Source: JACMQX01 sp040385105 (lineage in GTDB: Bacteria; Pseudomonadota; Gammaproteobacteria; Burkholderiales; Burkholderiaceae_C). Taken from it: a stretch of 64,000 bases of DNA. Each line of letters begins with the position of its first letter. Within the stretch, counting starts at the first letter, position 1. The stretch spans positions 1 through 64,000 of the forward strand of contig JAZKHY010000027.1 of the NCBI GenBank assembly GCA_040385105.1. The letters are read 5' to 3'. Positions 41,131 to 48,803 of the stretch are shown here, in pieces. The position numbers and the translations under genes are program-made. The notes beneath the pieces were generated by a model. That model was not told the origin of the DNA and made no database searches. It saw only the letters and a list, made by a program, of their open reading frames with translations.

Positions 41131-42354
41131 TTACTTTTTGGCGGCCTTTGGCGCCGATGCCGGCTTGGCGGGTGCGATGGCGGCCGGCGCCGGCAGTGCG
41201 GCGGTCTTTGCGACATTGAGCGGCGGAAGCATGTCGATCACTTCCTGCTTGCCGTTCTTCACTTCCACCATGAAGCTCATGCGGTCCAGGTCTCCGTTGT
41301 TGTCGAACTCGGTGTACATCAGCGCCCCGGGGTACTTGTCGGTGTTGATCTTCAGGCCGTGCATGGCGCTGGCAACGGCCTTGCGGTCGAGTTTGCCGGC
41401 CTTCTCGATCGCTGCCTTCAGCGCGTAGATGCCCGAGTAGCCTTTCATGCCGTTGTGGTCGGAGATGTATTTGTACTCCTTCTCGAACTTGGCACGGAAC
41501 GCCCGGATCGACGGCACCGGCGCATCCACCGTGAGGCCGACGTGCGCCACTGCGCCGTTGGCCGCCTCGCCCGCCAGCTCGATGACCTTCTGGCCCGTCA
41601 GCGTCGTCTCGCCAATCACCGGCTTGTTCCAGCCCTGCTTGCGCAGTTCACGCAACAGGCGGGCGGATTCCTCTTCGTTGGTGTAGGCAAACACAGCATC
41701 GGCATTGCTCTGCTTGGCCTTGAGCACGGCAGCGGAGAAGTCAACCTGGCCTGCGTCCGTCGAGATGTCGGCAACGATCTTGGTGTCGGACTTCTCCAGC
41801 GCCTTTTTGATCATGTCCAGGCCGCCCTTGCCGAAATCGTTGTTGACATAAATGACGACCAGGTTCTTGACCTTGGCGCGTTCATTGATGTACTTGGCCA
41901 CTTTGGGCATGGCCGTTGCCTGGGTGAAGCTGGTGCGGAAGATGTAGGGGTTGCCCTGCATCGTGATGGCAGCGGCCTCCCCGCCGGTGAAGTTCGGGAT
42001 TTCTGCCTTGCGGCTCTCCGCCATGCTGACCATGATGGAGCCGGAGAAAACCGGGCCAAAGATGGCAAATACACCGTCGTCAATGGCTTTCTGTGTCAGG
42101 CCCTTGGCAACACCCGGGTTGCTTTGCGTGTCGGACGTCGTGGTCTGGATCTTCTTGCCCAGGATGCCGCCGCTCGCGTTGACTTCCCTCACGGCCAGCT
42201 CCACGCCATTCTTGAAATTGGTGCCGGCCGTGGCGCCGCTTCCGGACAGCTCGACGATGTTGGCGATCTTGATCACGTCCTGCGCAAAGCCTGGCAGGCA
42301 GGCGGCGGCCAGCGCACAGGCGGCCACGAGTTTGAGGGTGAATCGTTTTTGCAT
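41131..42354 (-). CDS. ABC transporter substrate-binding protein (LivK/type I periplasmic binding fold)
   Basis: A 407-residue periplasmic receptor. A Sec signal ends near GFAQ (about residue 24), and the mature part begins with IKIANIVELSGSGATAGT. It is clearly paralogous to the protein at 44319-45485; shared blocks include the VNNDFGKGG and ESARLLRELRKQGW segments. A Pro/Ala/Lys-rich tail of about 28 residues at the C-terminus is absent from the paralogue. An AAGGAGA site precedes the ATG. As first transport gene after the shikimate dehydrogenase it probably binds quinate, shikimate or a related acid; ligand not proven. Confidence 0.92.
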   Translation of the reverse strand: MQKRFTLKLVAACALAAACLPGFAQDVIKIANIVELSGSGATAGTNFKNGVELAVREVNASGGILGKKIQTTTSDTQSNPGVAKGLTQKAIDDGVFAIFGPVFSGSIMVSMAESRKAEIPNFTGGEAAAITMQGNPYIFRTSFTQATAMPKVAKYINERAKVKNLVVIYVNNDFGKGGLDMIKKALEKSDTKIVADISTDAGQVDFSAAVLKAKQSNADAVFAYTNEEESARLLRELRKQGWNKPVIGETTLTGQKVIELAGEAANGAVAHVGLTVDAPVPSIRAFRAKFEKEYKYISDHNGMKGYSGIYALKAAIEKAGKLDRKAVASAMHGLKINTDKYPGALMYTEFDNNGDLDRMSFMVEVKNGKQEVIDMLPPLNVAKTAALPAPAAIAPAKPASAPKAAKK

Positions 42355-42434
42355 GGTTTGTCTCCTTCGGGGTTGAAATGGCAGCTTGAGCTGCGGGGTT
42401 GAAAACTGTTGGGCAGCGATGCGCGGGCTTCGGG

Positions 42435-43346
42435 TCAGGGCCGCCGGATCTCGCCGGCCAGCTCCGGCGGGTAGATCAGCTCGCGCAGGAAGGTGGCGTC
42501 CTGCCGGATCTTCTGCGCAGCCTCGTGGAAACCAAAGAACTCCAGGTACAGGTGCGTCTGCTGCAGCATCATCTCGAAGCCCGGCTGCGCCACCAGGCCG
42601 CGGGCCCGGGCCGCGCGCACCACCGGCGTGGGCTGGTTCTTCATGAGAATGTCCACCAGCGCCGCATGCGGCTCCATGCGCGCAACGTCGCAGGGCATCG
42701 GGTCGGACAGCTTCAGGCCCAGCGGCGAGGCATTGATGACCAGGTCAAAGCCGGCCGGGTCGTTGCTGTCCACTGCGCTGACCTTCGCCGTACCGGCTGC
42801 AGCGATGCGCGCGGCGACTTCCGCCGCCTTGCCCGGAACCGGGTCAAAGAACGCAACCTCGGCGCAGGATTTGCTCCCCGCGCAGGCCAGCGAGGCGCCA
42901 ATGGCCGAAGCCCCGCCTCCTGCGCCGATGATCAACGCGCGAAGGCCGGTGTAGCCGATGCCAAACCACTCCAGCGATGCGACGAAGCCCTCGCCGTCAA
43001 ACAGCCCGCCCTCGATGCCGCCGCCTGCCACCGGCCTGATGCCGTTGACTGCACCGGCAACGCGCCCCAGCTCCGAGCACTTGTCCAGCAGCCCGGTGAT
43101 GGGCGCCTTGTGCGGGATGGCCACCCACATGCCCTTGATGTTCTTCGTGAGGAATGCAGCGCGGACAAAGGCCTCCAGGTGCTCCGGCGCCACATGGGCG
43201 GGCACCAGCACGGCGTCGATGCCAAGCCGCGCAAAGATCAGGTTGAACGACTCCGGCGCCCTCACCTGTTCCACCGGATCGCCCACGATCAGGTACACAT
43301 CCGTGGTTCCGCTGACGAAAGGCATGAGGGCGTTGTTTTGGTCCAT
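42435..43346 (-). CDS. Shikimate/quinate dehydrogenase family protein
   Basis: A 303-residue protein of the AroE/YdiB superfamily. The substrate domain begins YLIVGDPVEQVRAPE, has Lys-containing AIPHKAPITG (the catalytic Lys) and NGIRP. The NAD(P)-binding domain has GAGGGASAIG, and the C-terminal GFEMMLQQ holds the conserved Gln pair region. Catabolic members oxidise quinate or shikimate. It is the first gene of the operon, directly after a PcaR-like palindrome and divergent from an IclR regulator, which argues for catabolism. A TTG seven codons upstream would put the start inside the operator and is less likely. Confidence 0.9.
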   Translation of the reverse strand: MDQNNALMPFVSGTTDVYLIVGDPVEQVRAPESFNLIFARLGIDAVLVPAHVAPEHLEAFVRAAFLTKNIKGMWVAIPHKAPITGLLDKCSELGRVAGAVNGIRPVAGGGIEGGLFDGEGFVASLEWFGIGYTGLRALIIGAGGGASAIGASLACAGSKSCAEVAFFDPVPGKAAEVAARIAAAGTAKVSAVDSNDPAGFDLVINASPLGLKLSDPMPCDVARMEPHAALVDILMKNQPTPVVRAARARGLVAQPGFEMMLQQTHLYLEFFGFHEAAQKIRQDATFLRELIYPPELAGEIRRP

Positions 43347-43350
43347 TGGC

Positions 43351-43365
43351 GTTCGATAATCGATC
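43351..43365. promoter_or_regulatory. PcaR/PcaU-like operator at the start of the quinate/shikimate operon
   Basis: GTTCGATAATCGATC is an imperfect palindrome that closely matches the recognition sequence known for the IclR-type regulators PcaR, PcaU and PobR (GTTCGATAATCG...). It lies only five bases upstream of the dehydrogenase start, where bound regulator would block transcription or translation start. It is one of two such sites in this divergent intergenic region. Confidence 0.65.
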
Positions 43366-43455
43366 AAATATTTGAATTCGGAGCGAACTTTAGCGATTCG
43401 AAAGTCAATTTCAAACCAATAAAATGGCTTAAAAGATCATTCATCGCACATCTTT

Positions 43456-43470
43456 GTTCGATCATCGAAC
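43456..43470. promoter_or_regulatory. PcaR/PcaU-like operator upstream of the IclR gene
   Basis: GTTCGATCATCGAAC is a perfect 15-base palindrome (7-bp arms around C), 58 bp upstream of the IclR start codon and 105 bp from the partner site at 43351. The AT-rich DNA between the two sites probably carries both divergent promoters. Fits autoregulation plus operon control by the IclR protein. Confidence 0.68.
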
Positions 43471-43527
43471 GCAACTCGGGTTTCCACCAAGCCCGCCGAG
43501 AAGGCACCAGGCCAAGAATTGCCCCCC

Positions 43528-44310
43528 ATGAACACGCCCGCTGCATCCGCGCCGACGCTGGACAAGCGCGACTGGATCGCCGGCCTGGAAAAAGGCCTGT
43601 CGATCATCGAGACCTTTGACGACGCCAACCCGCGCCTCACGGCCAGCCAGGCCGGCGAGCGTTGCGGCATGACCCGCACCGCCGCCCGCCGCTACCTGCT
43701 GACGCTGGCGCACCTGGGCTATGTGGCCACCGACGGCAAGCTGTTCTGGCTGACGCCGCGTGTGCTGCGCCTGGGCCAGTCGTACCTGGAGTCGGCGCGG
43801 CTGCCGCGCATCGTGCAGCCGTTCCTGCAGCGGGTGACGGCCGGCACCCAGGAGATTGCCTATGTGAGCGTGATGGACGGCGACGACATCGTCTACATCG
43901 CCCGCAACGGCACCAACCGCGCCATGAACACCGGCTTTGTGCTGGGCGCGCGCGTGCCCGCGCAGGTGACGGCCGCGGGCATGCTGATGCTGGCCCTGCG
44001 CGACCCCGAATGGCAGGAGGCCTGGCTGGCCAACCATGAACTCAAGGCCTATACCTCGCACACCATTGCCAGCAAGGACCGCCTGCGGGTGGAACTGGCA
44101 CGCATCCGCGCCCAGGGCTGGGCCATTTCCGAGCAGCAGCTGGAGCTGGCCTACCGCGGCGTCGCCGTGCCGCTGATTGACAGGCGCGGCGAGCTGGTCG
44201 GCGGCCTGAACGTGACGATGCCGATGCTCCATGAAACCACCGATGAAGCCGCAGCCCGTGTGCTGCCGGTGCTGCTGGAAACGGCGCGGGCGATGCGGAA
44301 TTTGATTTAG
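43528..44310 (+). CDS. IclR-family transcriptional regulator (PcaR/PobR group)
   Basis: A 260-residue regulator. The N-terminal winged helix (about 15-75) begins DWIAGLEKGLSIIETFDDAN, the pattern of the PcaR/PcaU/PobR subgroup, with RTAARRYLLTLAHLGYV as recognition part. The effector domain follows (about 90-255), with GARVPAQVTAAG. Regulators of this group respond to beta-ketoadipate or protocatechuate. It is divergent from the quinate/shikimate operon with two matching palindromes between. The ATG at 43528 is preferred over an in-frame TTG. It converges on the second LivK-like gene. Confidence 0.93.
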   Translation: MNTPAASAPTLDKRDWIAGLEKGLSIIETFDDANPRLTASQAGERCGMTRTAARRYLLTLAHLGYVATDGKLFWLTPRVLRLGQSYLESARLPRIVQPFLQRVTAGTQEIAYVSVMDGDDIVYIARNGTNRAMNTGFVLGARVPAQVTAAGMLMLALRDPEWQEAWLANHELKAYTSHTIASKDRLRVELARIRAQGWAISEQQLELAYRGVAVPLIDRRGELVGGLNVTMPMLHETTDEAAARVLPVLLETARAMRNLI

Positions 44311-44318
44311 CCGCCTGC

Positions 44319-45485
44319 TTACCGGCCCAGTGCCGGCAAGGTTGCGATCACAGCCTGGACGCCGTTCTTCACTTCCACAATGTAGCTTTCACGGTCTATA
44401 TCGCCCTTGTCGTCGTAGCTGACGTCCAGCAGGATGCCCGGGTGGTCTTTGGCCGAGAGCTTGAGATTCTTCATGGCAGCGGCCACAGCCTTGCGGTCGA
44501 ACTTGCCCACACGCTCGGTGACTGCCTTCAGGATGTACACGCCGGTGTAGCCCTTGATGCCTTCGTGGCTGCTCTTGAACTTGTAGTCACGCTCGAAACG
44601 GTCGGCAAACGCCTTCACCAGCGGGTTGGGCGCATCGATGGTCAGGCCCACATGGCCGCGCGCGCCATTGGCCGCCTCACCAGCCAGCGTGATGACACTC
44701 TGCTGCATGATCGTGGTCTCGCCCAGGATCGGCTTGTCCCAGCCCTGCTTGCGCAACTCGCGCAGCAGGCGTGCGGACTCTTCCACCGTGAGGTAGGCAA
44801 ACAGCAGTTCGGCGTTGCTGCGCTTGACCTGCAGCACCACGCTGGAGAAGTCCACCTGCCCCTGGTCTGTGGACACCTCTGCGGCCACCGGCGTGCCCAG
44901 CGCCTTGAACTCGCGGTTCACGGCATCACGCCCACCCTTGCCAAAGTCGTTGTTGACGTAGACGATAGCCACCGGCTTGCCCCTTGCCGTATCCGCGACA
45001 TAGCGGGCCACCTTGGGCATGGACCGCGCCTGGGAAAACGAGGTGCGGAACACATAAGGGTTCTGCCGCAAGGTAATGTCAGTCGCTTCACCGCCCACGA
45101 AGTTGGGCACCTCGCCCTGCTTCGCCACTTCCATGCTGACCAGCACCGAGCCGGAGAAGATCGGGCCCATGATGGCAAATGCTTCGTCGTCCACCGCCTT
45201 GGTGGCCAATGCCTTGGCCACCGAGGGGTTGGACTGGGTGTCCAGTGTCTTGACGGAAATCTGCCGGCCGAGAATGCCGCCTGCAGCATTGATCTCCTTG
45301 ACCGCCATTTCCACGCCGGCCTTGAAGTGGGTGCCTGAATTGGCGCCAGGGCCGGACAACTCGGCCAGCGTCACCAGTTCCACTTTCGGCGCCTGTGCCT
45401 GCGAGAACACAGGCACTGCGTATGCCGCTGCAGCGAGCACGATGCAGGCAGCCCTGCGGTAGATGTCGGGTCGGTTGATATACAC
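44319..45485 (-). CDS. Second LivK-type ABC transporter substrate-binding protein
   Basis: A 388-residue periplasmic receptor starting at GTG five bases after AAGGAGA. A signal peptide ends near FSQAQA. The mature part opens with VELVTLAELSGPGANSGT and shares long blocks with the LivK at 41131-42354, showing a recent-looking duplication. No permease or ATPase gene accompanies it, so it may feed the LivHMGF complex next door. It is preceded by the SMP-30 lactonase gene in the same operon. Ligand unknown; a lactone-forming sugar acid or cyclitol is a reasonable guess. Confidence 0.92.
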   Translation of the reverse strand: MYINRPDIYRRAACIVLAAAAYAVPVFSQAQAPKVELVTLAELSGPGANSGTHFKAGVEMAVKEINAAGGILGRQISVKTLDTQSNPSVAKALATKAVDDEAFAIMGPIFSGSVLVSMEVAKQGEVPNFVGGEATDITLRQNPYVFRTSFSQARSMPKVARYVADTARGKPVAIVYVNNDFGKGGRDAVNREFKALGTPVAAEVSTDQGQVDFSSVVLQVKRSNAELLFAYLTVEESARLLRELRKQGWDKPILGETTIMQQSVITLAGEAANGARGHVGLTIDAPNPLVKAFADRFERDYKFKSSHEGIKGYTGVYILKAVTERVGKFDRKAVAAAMKNLKLSAKDHPGILLDVSYDDKGDIDRESYIVEVKNGVQAVIATLPALGR

Positions 45486-45521
45486 GGGAGTCTCCTTGTC
45501 TGGATTGGTGGTGGTACAGGC

Positions 45522-46394
45522 TCAGCCTGCAAAGCGCGCTTCAGGCAGGCCCTGCACATCAAGCTGGATGGACAGCAGCGCGCCTGCCAGCGGCTCGGCC
45601 TCGCGTTGCTGCGGCGTCATGTATTTCTGGGCGGTTGTGATGTAGAGCGTCTTCAGGTCTTCGCCGCCGAAGCAGATGCATGTCGGATTGGTGACGGGCA
45701 AGGGGATCACCCGGTCGACACCCCCGTCCGGGCTGAAGCGGAGGATGCGCGAGCCGGCGAACATGGCGACCCACAGGAAACCTTCAGCGTCCACACAGGC
45801 GCCGTCAGGCCGGTCGCGCGCGGCGGTGAAGTCGGCAAAGACGCGCTGGCCGCTCAAGGTTCCGCTATCGGCATCCAGGTCAAACGCCCACAACACATAG
45901 CTGCGCGTGTCGGAGCAATACAGCGTTTTCTGGTCCGGCGACATGGCCACGGAATTGGCGAGCTTGATACCTGTGGCTGCACGGGTGATGCCCTTGCCTG
46001 CCTCGACGCAGTACAGGGAGCCCTTGGGTTCAACCATTGCAATGTCCATCGATGCCGCCCAGTAGCGGCCATGCCGGTCGCACCGCCCGTCATTGAGGCG
46101 GTTTCCCAGCGACAGGTCCTCGACCGGCGCATACAGCTCGAGGGCGCCGGTGGCCGGGTCAAAGGTATGCAGCGACGAGTCCAGTGCAAGCAGGAAGCCC
46201 CCGCCCTCGCGGAATGCTGCCGAGCCGAGGTAGGTGGCCTCAAACGGATAGGCGGTGTAGCGCCCGCTGCGCGGCTCGTAGCACTGCAGGCGAGGCCGCT
46301 CGATGTCGATCCACCAGAGCGCCTGCGTCTTCCCGCACCACAGCGGCGTCTCGCCCAGTTCGTTGTCCGCGTCAATGACGCATTGAATTTCCAT
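45522..46394 (-). CDS. SMP-30/gluconolactonase/LRE family protein
   Basis: A 290-residue six-bladed beta-propeller lactonase. Metal ligands are expected at Glu in NELGETPLW (about residue 14), Asn in KLANSVAMSPD (about 149) and Asp in RDRPDGACVD (about 199). Members hydrolyse sugar-acid lactones to free acids in the cytoplasm. The start MEIQCVID is chosen; the longer frame runs into the TetR operator region. Likely co-transcribed with the downstream LivK-like gene, and controlled by the divergent TetR protein. Confidence 0.91.
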   Translation of the reverse strand: MEIQCVIDADNELGETPLWCGKTQALWWIDIERPRLQCYEPRSGRYTAYPFEATYLGSAAFREGGGFLLALDSSLHTFDPATGALELYAPVEDLSLGNRLNDGRCDRHGRYWAASMDIAMVEPKGSLYCVEAGKGITRAATGIKLANSVAMSPDQKTLYCSDTRSYVLWAFDLDADSGTLSGQRVFADFTAARDRPDGACVDAEGFLWVAMFAGSRILRFSPDGGVDRVIPLPVTNPTCICFGGEDLKTLYITTAQKYMTPQQREAEPLAGALLSIQLDVQGLPEARFAG

Positions 46395-46418
46395 GAATTT
46401 GCAGTGTGCGGTGAGTTT

Positions 46419-46436
46419 ATGTACCAACTGGTACAT
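46419..46436. promoter_or_regulatory. 18-bp palindromic operator between the SMP-30 and TetR genes
   Basis: ATGTACCAACTGGTACAT has perfect 8-bp arms around a 2-base centre, 25 bp from the lactonase start and 89 bp upstream of the TetR start. A further GGTACATACC half-like sequence lies about 50 bp downstream. Length and symmetry are those of a TetR-dimer site. Confidence 0.65.
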
Positions 46437-46524
46437 TATGCAAATTCTATGCAGTTTCCGTCTGTGCCGTCAATCCGGCATGCCCGGTACATACCCTCGG
46501 GAAACGCTCCATGACAATCAGTCC

Positions 46525-47193
46525 ATGAGGAAAGCCGCCAAAGAGACCGCCCTGGGCAGACCCGCCGCATCGGTGTCTGCCAGCCCGGAAGAGACCATGC
46601 GCAACATCGTCGATGTCGCGACGGCGGAGTTCGCGAACAAGGGCTTTGCGGGCGCGCGCGTGGACGAGATCGCCGCGCTCACGAAGACCAGCAAGCGCAT
46701 GATCTACTACTACTTCGGCGGCAAGGAGCAGCTCTACCTGGCTGTGCTCGAGGAGACCTTCCGCAGGGTGAGGCAGGCAGAAGCGCAATTGCGCCTGGGC
46801 GACATGACGCCCGAAGAAGGCTTGCGCGCACTGGTGAAGTTCCGCTTCGACTACCACCACAACAACCCGGACTTCGTGCGGCTGGTGATGAACGAGAACA
46901 TCCACGAGGCCGGCTTCCTGTCGCGCTCGAACAGCAATGCACTCATGAATGTCAACAGCCCCGCCATCGAAGCCATCCGCACCGTGTATGAACCTGGCTG
47001 CGCCAAAGGCATCTTCAGACCAGGGCTGGACCTGATCGACATCCACCTGATGATCAGTTCGCTGAGTTTCTTCAGCGTGTCAAACCGGCACACTTTCTCG
47101 CTGAACTTCAACCGGGACATCTCGGCCCCGGCGGAGGTCAGCCGCAGGCGCGATAACGTTGTCGAGATGATCTGGCGCTTCCTGAAAGCCTGA
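46525..47193 (+). CDS. TetR-family transcriptional regulator
   Basis: A 222-residue TetR protein. The DNA-binding domain (about 25-75) reads MRNIVDVATAEFANKGFAGARVDEIA and then TSKRMIYYYFGGKEQLY, typical of the group with a TetR_C-type ligand domain similar to NicS/RutR-like regulators. The start MRKAAKET is taken; the long upstream frame covers the operator. It is divergent from the SMP-30/LivK operon and very probably represses it until an inducer binds. Confidence 0.93.
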   Translation: MRKAAKETALGRPAASVSASPEETMRNIVDVATAEFANKGFAGARVDEIAALTKTSKRMIYYYFGGKEQLYLAVLEETFRRVRQAEAQLRLGDMTPEEGLRALVKFRFDYHHNNPDFVRLVMNENIHEAGFLSRSNSNALMNVNSPAIEAIRTVYEPGCAKGIFRPGLDLIDIHLMISSLSFFSVSNRHTFSLNFNRDISAPAEVSRRRDNVVEMIWRFLKA

Positions 47194-47247
47194 GCCCTCC
47201 TGCACAGACGCAGTGCGTCTGCACGACAATGGCTGTGCTCCCTCTCC

Positions 47248-48132
47248 ATGAAAACCAGCCACTTCATCCAGCTCATCGCGATGTCCGCCCTGTGGGGTGC
47301 TTCGTTTCCCTTCATCCGCCTTGCGGCTCCCGCGCTCGGGGCCTGGGGTACGGCGGGCATCCGCTGCATGCTTGCAGCCATCGTCCTGGCGCTGCTGATG
47401 CGGATTCTGCGCAACCCGTGGCCGCCGCGCGAGGCCTGGGTCAGGCTGGGCTTCCTGAGCCTGTTGACGGTGGTGATGCCCTTTGTCCTGTTCAACAAGG
47501 CGGCACTCGTCCTGCCTTCGGGCTATTCCGCCGTGCTCAATGCCACCGCCCCGCTGTTCGGCGTGATCGGCGCCGCCCTTGCGGGCGAGGAGCGGTTGAC
47601 CGGCCGGCGCCTGCTGGGCTGCGCGCTCGGGTTCGTGGGCGTCGCGCTGCTGGTGCAACTGGGGCCGGTCGCGGTGACCACCGACGTGATCGTTGCCGCG
47701 CTGTTCTGCACCGTCGCGGCCGCAAGCTACGGTTTCGGCGCCATCCTCATGAAACGCGCCACCCTGGCCTGGCAGCCCCTGCCGGCATCGGCGGCGGTGC
47801 ATGTGGCTGCAGCGCTGATCCTGCTGGGGCCCGCAGCGGCGTCGGTGCCTGCCATGCAGCCGACCGGCGGCGCGCTGCTGGCCGTCGGTGTCCTGGGCAT
47901 CATCACCTCGGGCTTCATGTACTGGATCAGCATGCGGCTGATGCGCGTCATACCGGCGAGCGCCTCCACGTCGTCGGCCTTCATGATCCCGCTGTTCGGC
48001 GTGACCTGGGGCGGGCTGTTCCTGGGCGAGCCGGTGACGGCCGGCATGCTGCCCGGCTGCGTGCTGGTGCTGCTGGCCATGGCGCTGATCACCGGCTTCA
48101 ACCCGTTCCGGAATTCGCCGCCGGAGCCTTGA
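47248..48132 (+). CDS. EamA/DMT family transporter
   Basis: A 294-residue inner-membrane protein with ten hydrophobic segments in two EamA repeats (about 5-135 and 150-285). The first repeat starts FIQLIAMSALWGASFPFIRLA; the conserved Glu in GAALAGEERLT ends it. Members export metabolites or amino acids. It lies 54 bp after the TetR gene on the same strand but without a visible shared signal. Substrate unknown. Confidence 0.92.
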   Translation: MKTSHFIQLIAMSALWGASFPFIRLAAPALGAWGTAGIRCMLAAIVLALLMRILRNPWPPREAWVRLGFLSLLTVVMPFVLFNKAALVLPSGYSAVLNATAPLFGVIGAALAGEERLTGRRLLGCALGFVGVALLVQLGPVAVTTDVIVAALFCTVAAASYGFGAILMKRATLAWQPLPASAAVHVAAALILLGPAAASVPAMQPTGGALLAVGVLGIITSGFMYWISMRLMRVIPASASTSSAFMIPLFGVTWGGLFLGEPVTAGMLPGCVLVLLAMALITGFNPFRNSPPEP

Positions 48133-48224
48133 GCGCCGGCCTTCACGCCGGGGCGCGGGCAGGCCCGGTGCCTTTGGAGGAAAATCAACCCCAATGCCGC
48201 ACCCTGTGGCCGACGGACCCGCCC

Positions 48225-48803
48225 ATGCCCCTACCCTCCCCCGCTCCCCGCCAGGCCTGGCATACGCGCAAGGTGACCTTCCATGGTTACAAGCGCGACG
48301 ATGGCCTGTGGGACATTGAAGGCGAGCTGATCGACACCAAGCCGCGCGAGCTCAAGAGCCCCGAGAAGGGCTTGATGCCGCCGGGCACGCCCATCCACCA
48401 CATGCTGGCCCGCATCACGCTGGACGACGACTTCACCGTGGTGGCGATTGCGGCGTCGATGGAAAGCACGCCGTTCCCTGAATGCGGCGGCGCGCTGGTC
48501 AACCTGCAAAAGCTCGTCGGCGTGCGCGCCGCGTCCGGCTGGCGCCAGGCTATCCATGCCGCCATGGGGCGCACCGACGGCTGCACCCACATGCGCGAGC
48601 TGATCCTGAACCTGGGCACTGCCGCCTACCAGACGCTTTCAAGCCACAAGCGCAAGGCTACCGAAGGCCAGCCCCTGGTGCGCAACCTCAAGCCGCCGCC
48701 GCACCTGGGCCAGTGCATGGCCTGGGACTTTGACGGCGCGGTGGTCAAGCGCCACAAGCCGGAGTTCTTTGGCTGGCGCAAGCCGGAGAAGGCGGTCAAG
48801 TAA
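48225..48803 (+). CDS. DUF2889 domain protein
   Basis: A 192-residue cytosolic protein of the DUF2889 family, of unknown function. Landmarks are RKVTFHGYKRDDGLWDIEGEL near the N-terminus, MESTPFPECGGAL, and TDGCTHMRELILNLGTAA, with conserved Cys/His that could bind a metal. Members often sit near aromatic- or steroid-degradation genes. I start at MPLPSPAP; the longer open frame is an out-of-frame reading of the transporter gene. Its 3' end overlaps the convergent MFS gene by 8 bp. Confidence 0.85.
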   Translation: MPLPSPAPRQAWHTRKVTFHGYKRDDGLWDIEGELIDTKPRELKSPEKGLMPPGTPIHHMLARITLDDDFTVVAIAASMESTPFPECGGALVNLQKLVGVRAASGWRQAIHAAMGRTDGCTHMRELILNLGTAAYQTLSSHKRKATEGQPLVRNLKPPPHLGQCMAWDFDGAVVKRHKPEFFGWRKPEKAVK

